Assembly: GCA_036937835.1 (NCBI GenBank)
Contig: CM072877.1
Coordinates: 15,058,001-15,122,000 of the forward strand
DNA from: Pampus argenteus
Lineage: Eukaryota; Chordata; Actinopteri; Scombriformes; Stromateidae
Reading direction: 5' to 3'
DNA length: 64,000 nucleotides
The notes under the pieces were generated by a model. The model searched no databases. It was not told where the DNA came from and saw only the letters and a program-made list of their open reading frames with translations. Of the stretch, positions 49,658-62,765 are shown piece by piece. The position numbers and the translations under genes are program-made. Every line of letters begins with the position of its first letter. The first letter of the stretch is position 1.

Positions 49658-52600
49658 ATTACAGTGTGACTTGATGTGCTTTCAGACTTGGCTGTCAAAA
49701 TGTCAAATTATGCTCAGATTTTTTTTAAATATATTTCTAAAATTTCCAGATAAGAACTTGGACAATGCTGAGGACGCGGCAGAGCACTTTAAGTTGATTC
49801 AGGCAGCGTATGATGTCCTGAGTGACCCACAGGAGAGAGCTTGGTTTGTACAAATTTAACTCATCACAGTGTTTTCACAGCAGCAGATCTCTCCCTGGGT
49901 CACATATATTCAATATCCAATGAATGGGGTTATGAATGTTTTAGTTTGATGCCCTTGTTTCCTCCTGTGTGGCAGGTATGACAATCACAGAGATGCGCTG
50001 CTGAAAGGGGGACTAAGTGGAGACTATGAGGATGATAGCATCGACTTGCTTCAGTACTTCACGGTTACCTGCTACTCTGGCTATGAAGATGATGAGAAGG
50101 TGTGTGATCTTGTTGCTCAGTACTCACAAGCAGGTCTTTTAAAATACTTTCACTCCACTTCGTCAAACAAAGACAATCTCACCGGACAGTTAAGAGGAGT
50201 TTAATGTTGTTGTAATAAAACACAAGATAAATACATTGTTACCATGTGGTGTGTTTAGCATAGCCCAATGTCTTCCCCCTACGTTATCTATGTTATGTCC
50301 AGATTGAAAATGTGTGTTGGCGACAGAAGGGATCATAATGTGTGATATATACTTATTGTTCCCAAGCAGTTAATTTGTTTGTAATGAAATACACTTTTGG
50401 TAAGGCTTCTGCTCACTCGGCACAGAGAAAAGTATGACGCTGAATGACCTAGAAGTGCAAACTTCAACACAAAACACGTACCACCGATCTTGATTGGATA
50501 TCTCCTTATTTTTAAAAAGTCAGAGTAACCCATAAACTATGTCACCACTCAACCAAATAACGTGTCAGACTGTCTGTCCTTGCTGGATGAGTACAAGTAA
50601 GAGAGTAAAATGAGATTATCAAAAGGCAGATAAAGGCATTAACAACAGCTGCAGGATAGTAGGCAAGCTGGAAAATATCTCCCAGTTAAAAAAAAAAACA
50701 ACATCCAGGTTTTTTTTTTCAGTGTGCAAGGACACAAAGCACATTCTGTCTCGGTTGGAGGTGGCAGCTTTATTCGTCATGATTGCGTGCTTTATACTAC
50801 GCACATTTATTTCCTCTTGTTTTCATCCACTCTCGCTCTCTAGGGCTTCTACGCAGTCTACAGGAATCTCTTTGAATCTATTGTTAAGGAGGAGACTGAA
50901 CATGGAAGGGTGGACGAAGAGGAAGAGGAGGAGAGGTTTCCTCCCTTCGGAGACTCCCAGAGTGACTATGATACCGTAAGTCAGTCCCACAAGTAAAACA
51001 TGACTCAAATGTGTCACAGTGGTGTTCCTCTGATTGATGATATAAGAGATATAGTTCAGTTACATAAATAAAACAGTAAGCACGTCGAGGAAAAACAGAA
51101 ACAAAAAACTTACAAGACTAAAATATTAATTGTGAGCCAGTAAAGAGGGATAATCAGCTTCTGTTTCCATATTTCAGGTAGTGCACGTGTTTTACGCCTT
51201 CTGGCAGAGCTTCTGCACACGAAAAAACTTTGCCTGGAAGGAGGAGTATGATACGAGGCAGGCGTCCAACCGCTGGGAGAAGAGGGCAATGGAGAAAGAG
51301 AACAAGAAGACCCGAGACAAGGCTCGAAAAGAGCGAAACGAGCTTGTGCGACAGCTAGTGTCTTTTATTCGCAAGCGTGACCGGCGGGTCCAGGCCCACA
51401 GGAAGCTGGTGGAGGAACAGAACGCAGAGAAGATTAAGAAGGTGGAAGAGCTGAGGCGGAAGCAGAAGCTCAGCCAGGCCAAGTGAGAAGGGCTTTGATA
51501 GTTGGTTTAATGTGTTTTGTATTTCAATGTCGTTCTCATACTCATAATAATGTTCTGTCTGGCGGTCCAAGACTGGCAGAGGAGTACAAGGAGCAGAGCT
51601 GGGCGGCCATGTCTGAACTTGAGAAGGAGCTGCAGCAGATTGAGGCTCAGTATGGAGAGGAGTTTGGAGATGCATCGGAGAGCGAGGAAGAGGAGCTGGA
51701 TATGGAGACACAGAAAACCAGTGAAGTGGGAGGAGGTCAGTGAGAGAATGTGTGTTGTTCATAATGCTGTGTGATTGGTGGTTAAGTCGCAACTGCGGCA
51801 GCTACGGACATAACACACAGACTCCAAGAACTGCAAGTTTCCACAGATTTGAATTCAGATTTGAAAAGTCATACTTTAATAATAATAACTTGACAGTAAA
51901 TTAATTAATAAAGTACTTTCCCCTTTTTTTTGCGTGTTTGGTCATAGATGCAGAGCAGCCTGACGCAGACGAACTAACGATTGACTATTACAACGATCTG
52001 TACTGCCTAGCCTGCGACAAATCCTTCAAATCAGATAAGGCGTGAGTATTTTCCTTCACACTCAGCCTCTACTTGCTGCTTTCTACATGTTAATGCACCT
52101 CGTTAAGATATGAAAGAGTTTGAGCAACCCTCGGTCAACAGGTAGTCATCGCAACTTTAAAAAGCACTTAACTTTAATTGATTTCAGCATGATTAGTAAT
52201 TATAAACATTAGTGCTTATAGAGTACTTCATTTTATTGTTTTTATCACTACTAGATGATTGCAGGTGTGGACTAAATGTACTTTGATGATTGTCATGTTT
52301 CTAATAACCCTTCTGAACACTGGAGAAACACTTATTGTCAAACTAGATAACTAGACAAGGTCAATCGTTGCCATTGTTTACGCGCGTTGGGGGAATTTTC
52401 TTATTGATTTGGCTCTGGCTCATCGACTTGAAGTGGTTTTGTTCCCCTTTGAGTCTGTACTCAGTTGTACTGCACACTTTAGACAATGCTGAATTCAAAA
52501 ATGTTTCATTGCCACACGTAGGAAGGTATGTCAATAATTTTATGGTGCAGTTCTTTCCCCTAAAAAGGGGTGCTGGCTTGGCACTTAATGACGCAATACT

Positions 52601-55058
52601 CTTAACATATTTTTACGTCGCTCTCTTGTCTACAGTATGAAAAATCATGAAAAATCCAAAAAGCACCGGGAGATGGTGGCACTGCTACGGCAACAGCTCG
52701 AGGAAGAAGATAATTCACTCGGTCTTAACCTGGAAGAAAAGGAGAGAAGAGAGGAGGAAAATGGGCAGGAAGAGGAAGAAGAAGAAGAAGACGAGGATGA
52801 GGAGGAAGATAAGCCGAGGCAAAAGTATGTAGCTCAGAAGTATTTTCACTTGGTTGTCAGAGTGGTTAGAACTTGACGATGCATCAGAATTTTATATAAT
52901 CTTTTAGTTGTTTTGCTGACATTTTTTTGTGCACCCGCACAGGCTGTCCAAAAAGCAAAAGAGGAAAAAGAAACAGCAGAAAGTAGTACGGGTGAGTAAC
53001 ATGTTTTCTTCCGAGCGATTGTGTCTGGTTTAGTGTAATCTTAACAAACCCTCCTTAAATGCCTTCTGTAATTATGTTCTCTGCTAAAGCAGAGTGTTCC
53101 GGAGGAGGAGGAGGAGAAGCCAATGCTGACCACATGCAATAAGGATGAAGATGACAAGTCAGCGGACCCCACAGAGCCTGAGCAGCAGGATGAACTCCCT
53201 CCCACAGAAGCCAAGAGGTCAGTCCAGTTTTTTTGCTGTTTTCTGGCCAGTTGTTCTTCTTGCTACTTGGTCTGGATTTATTCAATAGTTTAATGTAAGT
53301 GATGCCACAAAATAAAGCGATTGATATTTTTGTAATTAAAATATATTAAAAGATGACAAGTTGTCGCTCATAGCGATGAACCTAAAGAGAATTATCACCC
53401 AACTTTCCTCAGCGTTTACAGAGTTTGAAGTGAGTTTTAACTCCTTGTTTAACTTAAGAAGCAGAGATGTCAACATCTGTCATGATAAATGTGACTATTT
53501 ACACCTCCAGCAGACAGAGAAACATAAGCATTCATTTGGAGTTGGGTTTCTGGCTGTGTGATGAATATTAAGTCATGTATTTAGTCTCCTACATGCATGC
53601 ATGCATACATACATACATGCATGCATGCATACATACATACATACATATATGCATACATACATGCATATATACATACATGCATGCATACATGCATATATAC
53701 ATACATGCATGCATACATGTATGCATACATACATGCATGCATGCATATATGCATACATACATGCATATATACATACATGCATGCATACATGCATGCATAC
53801 ATGCATGCATACATACATACATACATGCATACATACATACATTAGACTAGACATCAGACTAGTCGCTAACTTTGTCTCTCTGCGATTTGCGGCTTGCTGA
53901 TTGCAGCGGGTTCATCAGAGCTGAAAACTGCTGCCTGCTGAAAAGGAGCTTGATGAGAGCAGAGTTTGGTTTGTAAAACCAAAACAATGAGCTTAAAGAT
54001 GCTATAAAGCTCTGTAGAGATGAGGGGATCTGCAGAGTTGGGTGATAGTCACTTCGACACCTTTCACACAAATCATTTAAATTTTGGTTTGTGCAGCCTT
54101 ACATACGTTAATTGTATTACTAAATCTGTGTTAAGACTTTATATTAGGCCTGAAGGTTTACGTACAGGGACGGCCCAGATTCATCAGTGATTTATTTATT
54201 TATTTTATTTTTAGGAAACGTTCCCCGTTAGCGTTTGGTGTTCCACTTCTTGTTGCTGTAGTTACTGTTTGCTTCAGATCAGGTTTTCAGACAAAGAGGA
54301 ATCCGATCTGACTAGGGGTGTGACGAGACACTCAGTTCACAAGACGAGACGAGACGAGATTTTAAGAAAACTAAATTACAAATATGAATGCCTGGACAAC
54401 AGACTTTTATTTAACTTTGTTTTTTTGTTTTCCGACGTCATTGTTTTCCGACGTCATTTGGCTGCTTGTTGGATCACAATTTAAAAGTGAATTAAATTAC
54501 TTAAAATAACACACAATTAATTGATTTTTAAAATGTGATGTGTAGAATTTTCTGGTTTATTTATCTGTTGTCTACACTTTGCCTCTGCAGCTCCGGTAAG
54601 ACAAAAGGAAAGAAGGGAGGAGGAAAGGACAAACCAAAGATTGTCAAGGCAAACGAAGGAGGAGAACAATGTCCTGAGGTTTGTACAGTAAATCCCAGAA
54701 CTTTAGAGGGTTTTGTTGAAGTAATTTATATTTACCATCAATTTAATCAAATCTAGTATGACAAATCTCTTCTTCTACATTTTCATTTTCCATTCTTTTT
54801 TTTTTTTACTGTGCTTAAAAAATACTTTGAAATTTGCACTCTAAGGAAATTATCCATACTTGTATTATTAAATCACATATTCCCATCTCACCCCCCCAGA
54901 AGGAAGTAAACCTCCGATGTGTGACGTGTAACTACGAGTTCCCCACACGAAACAAGTTGTTTGACCACCTAAAGACCAGCGGCCACGCTTCCGCGGTCTC
55001 AAGCGCTCCTCACAGCTCCGTGAACAAGAGCAAAAAGGACAAGAAGAAGAACAGATAA
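49294..55058 (+). CDS. DNAJC21: DnaJ homologue subfamily C member 21, 539 aa
   Basis: Orthologue of yeast Jjj1, an Hsp70 co-chaperone for late cytoplasmic 60S maturation; human loss gives a Shwachman-Diamond-like marrow failure. Twelve exons: 49294-49390, 49750-49843, 49976-50099, 50844-50975, 51178-51482, 51572-51735, 51948-52041, 52636-52824, 52943-52991, 53093-53217, 54591-54678, 54900-55058. The sum is 1620 nt with matching phases. The J domain is residues 1-70, with HPD at 31-33 split across exons 1 and 2. A charged coiled-coil (about 165-255, QASNRWEKRAMEKENKK) follows. Next come a U1-type C2H2 finger (C325, C328, H341, H347), an acidic and basic low-complexity region (370-480) and a second C2H2 finger (C494, C497, H510, H516). 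The tail is Lys-rich, ending DKKKNR. The domain order is complete for the family. Confidence 0.96.
49629..49658. repeat. (CTAT)n microsatellite
   Basis: About seven tetranucleotide units in DNAJC21 intron 1. Confidence 0.9.
50100..50843 (+). other. DNAJC21 intron 3
   Basis: Ordinary intron with a poly-A stretch near 50688 and poly-T near 50711. No gene is seen. Confidence 0.8.
52042..52635 (+). other. DNAJC21 intron 7
   Basis: Intron with an open plus-strand frame at 52368-52640 that I could not match to any family. No repeat is recognised. Confidence 0.75.
53588..53842. repeat. CATA/CATG tetranucleotide array with 100-bp higher-order repeat
   Basis: About 255 bp of mixed CATA, CATG and TATA units. 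A segment of about 50 bp near 53645-53694 recurs unchanged exactly 100 bp later (53745-53794). The units lack stop codons in nearly all frames on both strands, which explains six overlapping Cys/Met/His/Tyr open frames. Confidence 0.95.
54310..54365. repeat. GACGA-rich dispersed repeat fragment
   Basis: TAGGGGTGTGACGAGACACT followed by an (ACGAG)n-like run. I recognise this as a recurrent teleost interspersed sequence; its class is uncertain. Confidence 0.45.
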
Positions 55059-55460
55059 CACATCTTCATCTGAACCTGAAAGCGTTTGACTCGGCAGGGA
55101 CTCAGGAAACCGCACATAGGGAAGTCTGTCAGTAGGAAAATTAAATAGTAATAAAAAAAGAAAGTGGACTTCAATGGACTGGATTGGTCGACGTGAGTGC
55201 TGATAGTTTTTATGTGTGTGAGATTAAGAATCTTTTTTTTTTTTTATGGCTGCTATAACACACAAAGTAATGCAGTACCTTCCCATGACGTCTGAGATTC
55301 TCTGTATTGATGAAGCAGTGGAGAAAAACAAACAAGGCTGTGCATTGGATACACATCTATTCCCATCATCAGATCTCTCTTGGTTACTGCAACATAACAA
55401 TAGAGGCGATACTGCATATTGAAATAATTTGCAATAATGCCTCTAGAAACCATGTCTGAA

Positions 55461-55466
55461 AATAAA
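55461..55466 (+). terminator. DNAJC21: DNAJC21 poly(A) signal
   Basis: AATAAA about 400 nt after the stop. An earlier AATAAA at 55150-55155 could give a shorter 3' UTR. Confidence 0.55.
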
Positions 55467-55504
55467 CTATAATGGAAAAAAATGCAACTACACCGTATGT
55501 TGTT

Positions 55505-55510
55505 TTATTG
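55505..55510 (-). terminator. AGXT2: AGXT2 poly(A) signal
   Basis: AATAAA on the minus strand, 218 nt past the AGXT2 stop and only 39 bp from the DNAJC21 signal on the other strand. Confidence 0.55.
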
Positions 55511-55727
55511 ATTGGTGAGACAGAAAAAACACCTGTGATATTTAAGCAAATATATTGATATGCATCAGTGCTTGTCATTAAACTGTGATGATTATTGCAG
55601 TCACTAACGCATAGTAGAAAATAGATGTGTTGACTGCAGCTCAAGTGTCTTTATAATTAGATAAAATACATATAATGGAAGGTTTGCACAACAAGGTAAA
55701 ATGGTGCACATTGCATGATTGACGTGT

Positions 55728-58700
55728 TCATTTTCTATCCATATAGTTGTTGATGGCCTTGTTAAAAACTGCCAGGAAGAAATCAGCGTCCTCCTTGGTG
55801 ATGCACATGGGGGGTTGGATGCGAAACGTCTGAAGTGATGAGGAAAAAGAAGAGAAGATTATAAGACCAGAATTACCAGGAAAAACAATGTCTGACTCAA
55901 GAAGGAGGCAGCTCGGACTGTTCTGGCGTATATGTTAAAGGTAGAGAAGCTGAAATGGTGAAGGTATTATAGCTTCCAGTAGACATTGACATGGAGAATT
56001 GGCTCATATGTTACTGTTCAATGTGTTTCTTTTTCTTTCTTGTAGCTAAACATCAAATCTACTTTGGTGTTGGAGCCAGGTGTGTTTTTATCACTTATTA
56101 TTTGTGACTTTGACTTTTAACCTTTTGATTTTTATTTTTAAATCTTTTATTATGCTTTGTTGTTGTCAGGGCTCTTAGGTAGTTGTATATAATCTCAGGT
56201 CTTCTACAGTCATTAAAAATGGAAACAGAGACTGAAACTTGATTTTTGAAATATGCAAAATATAAACTGACAGAGAGACGGGCTACGTCAAGGGGAGCGT
56301 TATTACCTGTCCATAGACTCCACCTTTCCCTATCAGGACACCCATGTCCTTGATGTCTTCAAAGATCCCGCTCATTGCCTCAGGTGACAGCGGCTCTCTG
56401 CTGGCCTGTGGATGATGGAGAGACAAACAACGTGAACATTTAATTGCCCGTGTCCAAGCAACTAACCGCTAAATGGCCTCTGAGGCTTTACAAGAGCTTA
56501 GCGAGACCAAATACGTCAAGGTGTATTGATTCCTCCTTATCAATTACTGCAGTCCAAAGTAATAAATGTTAGGTTTCACTGGTGAGGCACTGAGGTCATC
56601 AGTCAGATTTACAAACATATGAACCTCTACGGTGTAGCTTATTCACCAATTGACTGGCAACAGCTAACGTGTTTTGTTTAAAATTTCATGTCTTTTTTTT
56701 CTATATACAAACTGTAGCATACAAAAAAAAATATAATTTTACCATTACTTATAAATGAAGGCCATGTGCAGGCTAAACAATATGAAAGAATGATTTCTGA
56801 TTTTGCTATATCGCAATTTTACAATACTGTACATTACAGCAACACAAAGCAGCTAAGAGAGCATTTCCAGATCAATTTAAAGCAAATTATCATTAGCAAA
56901 GGGTTAGAGAGGCTGTTATAGACAAATTATGCAATGTAGCAAAGGGAGAAGATCACTAAAAAAATAGACTAACACTGATTGAAAGACACTGTAGGACATT
57001 TGGTATCTGATAACCGCTATGCATAGCTGTGTTTCTGGTTCTGTGTGTTCCTTTTTCAAATACAATACCTACTAGATTCAACAGAATACATAAAAAAAAA
57101 TACATATCAGGACTTCAGCAGCAGAGATTGCTTTGTTCCCAGCAGTATGTTGCTCCAGCTAATGATTAACTGTGGCACTGCTGAACCATGTCCCCTGGAG
57201 ACACAGCACACATCCAGGCATGTGAGACGAGGCGATGGCCACTTCTGTCCCAAACTCAATACCTTGTCTTTGACCATTTCCACACCCATCTGCAGGCCTT
57301 TCCCACGGACATCACCGATGATCTCGTACTGGTCTCTGAGTTTTGCCAGTTCTGTCATCAGATAGGTGCCCACAATGTGACTGTTCTGCTGCATGCCGTC
57401 TTCTTTGATAACCTGTCAAGTAAAAAAATTTATTATTAAAAAAGACATATGAATAGGAAATATAATAATACTGAATAAGAGAAGTAAAAAAAAAAGTGCT
57501 GTATCTTGGAAGCCATAATAATATGAACAAAAGTCACTTTTCTGCATGTTTTTACACCCATACATTGGTATAATAGAGTTAATCAGAAAAAACTGGACTG
57601 ATTTAGAAAGAGAACATGAAATCTTACATCAAGCACTACTGAGCCGACAGCACAAGCCATAGGATTTCCGCCAAAGGTGTTGAAGTGGAAGGCCTTAACG
57701 AAGGAAGCAGCGATTTCTGGGAAACGCATGAATAAACAAGATCACACCTCCACTCACTGCTGCCTCAAATTAAAACCACCTACAAATATATACATTATTA
57801 AAAAATACATGTGGAAATATAAAAAAGTGTTTTTGTGTTGGTTTCTGAACATTTTAATCCTTTAAATTAAATTTCAGAAGGACACAGAAAGGACGACAGT
57901 GAGGTCTGTGAGTCCCATACACAGAAATAGATGTACTGTGTAGAGTGAATGACTGTGATCAACATGTTCAAAGATTTGAAAAAAAAATTTTTGTTTTTTT
58001 TTAGCTGTATTTAATTTAAAGGAGATGAGCAGATTTTTAACAAGGCAGCTGTGTCTTATTGTCTCACCTGGTGTTGTAACAACAGCTCCTATTGGGAATC
58101 CATTACCAATACTCTTTGCCATAGTAACTATATCAGGAATGACGCCATGACCCTGGAAACCCCAAAAGTGGCTTCCTGTTCGCCCAAATCCAGTCTGAAC
58201 CTGTCAGGTGGAAAATATGATTTATTTAATTTGAAAAATTAGAATTTTTTTTTTAGTGACAAAGAGCATAACAGAGGCTGTCAGTGCAGCTTATTTTTGA
58301 GCACAACGTAACTTTACATGTTGCTTACTTCGTCAGCGATGCAGAGCCCTCCTCTCTCTCTCACAAGTTTGTACGCTTCTTTGAAGTAGTTTTTAGGGTA
58401 CTGCACCGCTCCACCCATTCCCTGCACAACCAAACACATTCACGTCCCACAGTTAAAAATTAGAGAACATAAGCACTAAAAAAAAATGAGAAAAGGAACA
58501 TAATATCGTACCTGAATAGGCTCTCCAAAGAAAGCAGCAATTTGACTCGGGACACTACAAGCAAATGTTTCCTTGAGTTGCCCAATGTATTGTTCATTTG
58601 CCATGCAATAGCCTGTGTGATGAAAGAGAAAAAATATATATTTTGGTGAGAGTAATAATATACACATTTTCATATATGAATGCAGTATTCGGGAAAATAG

Positions 58701-61700
58701 GGTTAATCATCTTACCAACATCTGTTACTGCATGAGATTTTTAATACTTGAGAACAGGCATTCTTCTGAAAAATATGTAGGTTTTTAGCTCTGATAAAAC
58801 CATTTGACTCTATGAAACTATGAAATGAAGGTGAATTTAAGTTTAAGCTCTCATTTTACTAACCATGGTGTGCCTTATATTATACTTCATACTAATATTA
58901 TAACAGTCATGTAGATACGCTAAAATACTGAACATTTTTAGGTAGACTTTGGGTGAGATACAGGCATATTATATAACTAATATTACAAAAAAAAAAAAAA
59001 CACTGTACAATGTTAAAAGAGGTAAATGAACCTTATACTTTCAAGCACATGGTTGTCACAACAACAGGTAATTTAACTAAAATATAGCTATATGGAAATA
59101 TATAACTTCATTTAAAGTACAAATGTTCTTTAACCTTGGCTTATAAAACATCAAGCATTCACTCTAATAATGCAGGCAGCTTCCTGTGAAAGTTGAACAT
59201 AATGCGTAATCTCACAGACAACTGTGGCAAGTTTTCCTTTTTATGAGAGCACACAAGCGAGATAACCTGAGTGTGTGTGTCGAGCATGTGTGCATTTGTG
59301 TACCTTGGGCACAGCTACACTCCCTGATGGTCTGCACGGGAGAGTCTCTGCAGTGGCTTCCTCCCCACGGACCTCTGAACACATCAGGACACATGGTCTG
59401 TTTATTGGGCAGAAGAACCGTTTAGTCAGTTGGATCAATGTAACAGCAACAGTCATTCATAATTAATGCAGCACAAAGAAATCATCGTGAGTGTTGCAAT
59501 ATTGCTACGGCATCATTCGCCTTCACCAATTCATACAAAATAATAAGCGTTGGACATTTATTTTGGTTATTTAATGTATGCATGCAAACACTGAGCATTT
59601 GCATCACTGAAATATTGATGCAACACACCTGGGAGACACCTGGGCAGCAACAGCGACTGCATTTGGAATTTGCCATTTATTGTGCACCTTTATGGTTGTG
59701 AAATGAAACTGTCTAAATAAAGAGAAGAGGACTACCAGCTAACAGATGTTCCCCATGGTATGACACTGTAATACTAATTAATGCACACATCACTGCTGAA
59801 ACAATGAACTGAGTCATGAATTAAGTCAATTGAGGAGAAAATTATCAACAATTTTGTTACCTTATAATTCGCTGGGTGTTTTTCACTATCATCTGTAGCC
59901 TAAATGATTAATTGGTTTACCGAAAAATGGCATATCAATTAACAATTCAATGAACCCTCTTATTGTGTGTTTGGGTCAAAATTGACCCGTTTTCGAGTTT
60001 AGGTATGTAAAAAGTACCATTTACTTTTTTCTACCGGAATGAGGCTTCGTCTAATCCTCAGACACAACTATTTTAATGCAACTAAATACATTTTTACCAT
60101 TTTAGTAAATTCTAAAGGTCTCAAAAAAAAAAAAAAGTGTCATTTGAGGTCAAAAATGACTGAGCAGAAAATACTGGCTGTTGTACACAATACTTAAAAG
60201 CTCTGTGGATCAAGCATGGCTAAATGTGCTCCACACACACCTACACACACACACACTCTTCACCACCCCTCCCCCCACATGAACTCTCATAGAATATTGA
60301 CATAAGGACACAAAGGCCCTCTTCATGCATGTGAACTCCAACATGATAAATTTTGAATACAAAATTTACATTGACATATATAAACAGGGTTTGTGTGAGA
60401 TATCATCAGTTGCATTCTGTTGGAGCATCAGTCAACTGTGAGCCAGAGATATACTGCTTGAGGCGCTGGATCGTATCTTTGGTCATGACAGTGATCCTGA
60501 AGACAGAGAGGAATGTGAAGCATCTAAGGATGAGGATGAATTTAAGAATTTAAACAGTTTGTGGAATCGAAGACGAGTGGTATATTGTAAGATAAAGGTC
60601 TGTAGAGTCAAAATAAATAAATAAATAAATAAATAAAACATTGTTTCCATGGATATGAATACATACTAAGTCAGCTATGAGGTGAAAAACAATATTGAAT
60701 GATAACTTTTTAAATAATTTCAAGCCGAGTTAAATCGCGGGTCAAATTTGATTGGAGCAGCTTTCTAAAGAACAAGAGTTAAATTGTTGCAGCCCTAGCA
60801 TACGTACATTTGCGCATCCTGAACCGTTGGCGACGGGGTATTTATATGGCGAGTTGGAGGTGAGACCCATGGTCTGTGCGCTGCCACCATGGTATGATCC
60901 TCTGGAAGACAAGAAACAATCAATTTTTTTTAACATTTAGAGCAAAGTGACATACTGAATGAATTACAAGAACAATAGAAAATGCTCAGAAACATATTCA
61001 TACAGAATCTTTTTTTATATTCTTGAGTGCGGATGTCAATCATCAACCATCCATAGTTGTCAGCGCCTTTAACCTCTTCTTCTTCTTCTTCTTCCTCCTC
61101 CTCCTCCTCTTCCTCCTCCACCTCCTCCTCGTCCTTCAGGGGTCACCACAGCAAATCAGTTGCCTCCATCTAACCCTGTAAGATGTAAGAACGTCTCTAT
61201 GGACAATTCACTTGTACCTGAAAGTGATGATGTCAAAGTTGCCTGTGTGAAGTCGAGCCATCAACATAGCCAGGTCATTGGCTTCTGAGCCGCTGTTGGT
61301 CAGATATACCACCTGGACGGGGAAATAGAGAGACAGGACATATTTATCCAGGCTCCTGCCCTGCGGTGATCAAAATTAAAATTCACTACAGTACCTTAAG
61401 AGGATCTGGGAGGTAGGAAGTGAGTTTCTCACAGTACTCATGGAGAGGAGGATGGACATATATGTTAGTGGTATGCCACAGTCTCTTCAGCTGCTGCTCT
61501 GCGGCTGCTGTCACCTTCCTGTAACCACAGATAACAGGGTAGAACTAACAAGGAACAGTCAAGATACTTAAGATAATCAGAATAAAACCTACTCTCACTG
61601 TGTAACACAGCAAAGTAGGGGAAAAAGGCTCTTACGGGTGGCAGTGGCCCACACCGACAGTAGCCACACCAGCAAACAGATCCAGATATCGCCTCCCATC

Positions 61701-62721
61701 CACATCCCACAGCCATTGCATGAATCCCTGGTGGACGAACACTGGTTTCTTATAATAGGTAATCTTCATGGTCATGGGGTTGCAGTTCTGCCTGCGGATC
61801 TGCAACATCCGCTCTTTGGACATACCCTGGACATAGACACCAGAGAGGAGTTACAGTATAGGAGGAGCACTTGGGATAGAAATCTGTCTCTCTGTCGCTT
61901 TAAAAGTAACGATGTGGCATTTTAGGCCCTTACATGTTAAGTCTGCTTGTTTTATGAAGTATTTCAAAACCTAAATCGTCTTCTGCAGTCAACAGTCACT
62001 TCTATTGTGTTGTTGTACAATAGATACCGCGTGGACAGCACATCTTACCTTGTACTCCTCAGGTTGGAAATTGCATGAGGGCATCTCTGGGATGTCTGTG
62101 AAAGGGGATTTGAAGGCTGCTCTCTGACATGCTGCACCTGTGAAATAATTAAAATTCAGAAATCTGCAACCAGGCTACTTATCATCTACATCAGATTATA
62201 CAGGTTTTCATTATGCCCTGCACCTTCCAGTGTTGTACATGACATGCATAATTATCTGGTCAATATTTAATCGCATTAAAACCTGGTTGATGGTTGAACC
62301 ACGTTAACTTTATATTGCGCAACATCGGAACAACATGCTTCCTGTTTTTTTCTAGTCTACCCACAGCTGGAAAGTGTCAGTTCAAACTGGTCTGACTGAC
62401 ACACAAAACACTCAAAAGACCTTTTATCAGGTATAAATGAAATGAATAAAAACTGAACTCTATTCAGAGAGCATGTTATTTGTAACGCGTGTGTTTTTCC
62501 TGCTTTGACGACACATCTATTTATATGATCTCCTTAACGATGCCCTCCTGGATAGACATTTCACTTGAACACAGAGAATTGGAGGTTGTGTACCGGTCTA
62601 AATAACATGTTATTAATTGTCACTATGCATCCTCCATATAACCACTCATGTTTCATATGAAATGCAATTTGTGAAGGATTACAGTTTTGCAATCTTTTCT
62701 GCTGTAGTATAATTTAATGCC

Positions 62722-62765
<44 letters not shown>

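Larger units (their letters stand above)
53218..54590 (+). other. DNAJC21 intron 10
   Basis: Repeat-rich intron: the CATA/CATG array (53588-53842), an unclassified stretch (53850-54070), a GACGA-rich repeat (54310-54365) and a 16-bp duplication (54429-54460). No gene is seen. Confidence 0.8.
59950..60760. mobile_element. piggyBac-like transposon remnant in AGXT2 intron 6
   Basis: The left part has CCCTCTTATTGTGTG, then the near-palindrome GGGTCAAAATTGACCC; the right part has CGGGTCAAATTTGATT near 60735. Between them is a decayed plus-strand coding fragment (60424-60555) reading SQRYTA, then after a one-base shift EALDRIFGHDSDPEDRE, which resembles the N terminus of teleost piggyBac-type transposases. 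The DDD catalytic core is absent, so it is internally deleted. The family call is inference. Confidence 0.55.

Noticed and set aside
51355..51792. 145-codon minus-strand open frame
   Set aside because: It lies antisense over DNAJC21 exons 5 and 6; the plus-strand protein is clearly conserved and this frame is its shadow.
52368..52640. 90-codon plus-strand frame in DNAJC21 intron 7
   Set aside because: It runs into the exon 8 acceptor and has no recognisable similarity. I considered a retroelement fragment but found no supporting landmark.
53573..53900. Six overlapping Cys/Met/His/Tyr open frames on both strands
   Set aside because: They are products of the CATA/CATG tetranucleotide array, whose units do not create stop codons.
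60930..61121. Minus-strand poly-glutamate open frame
   Set aside because: It comes from a CTT/CTC triplet tract inside AGXT2 intron 5. The flanking AGXT2 exons splice around it in frame.
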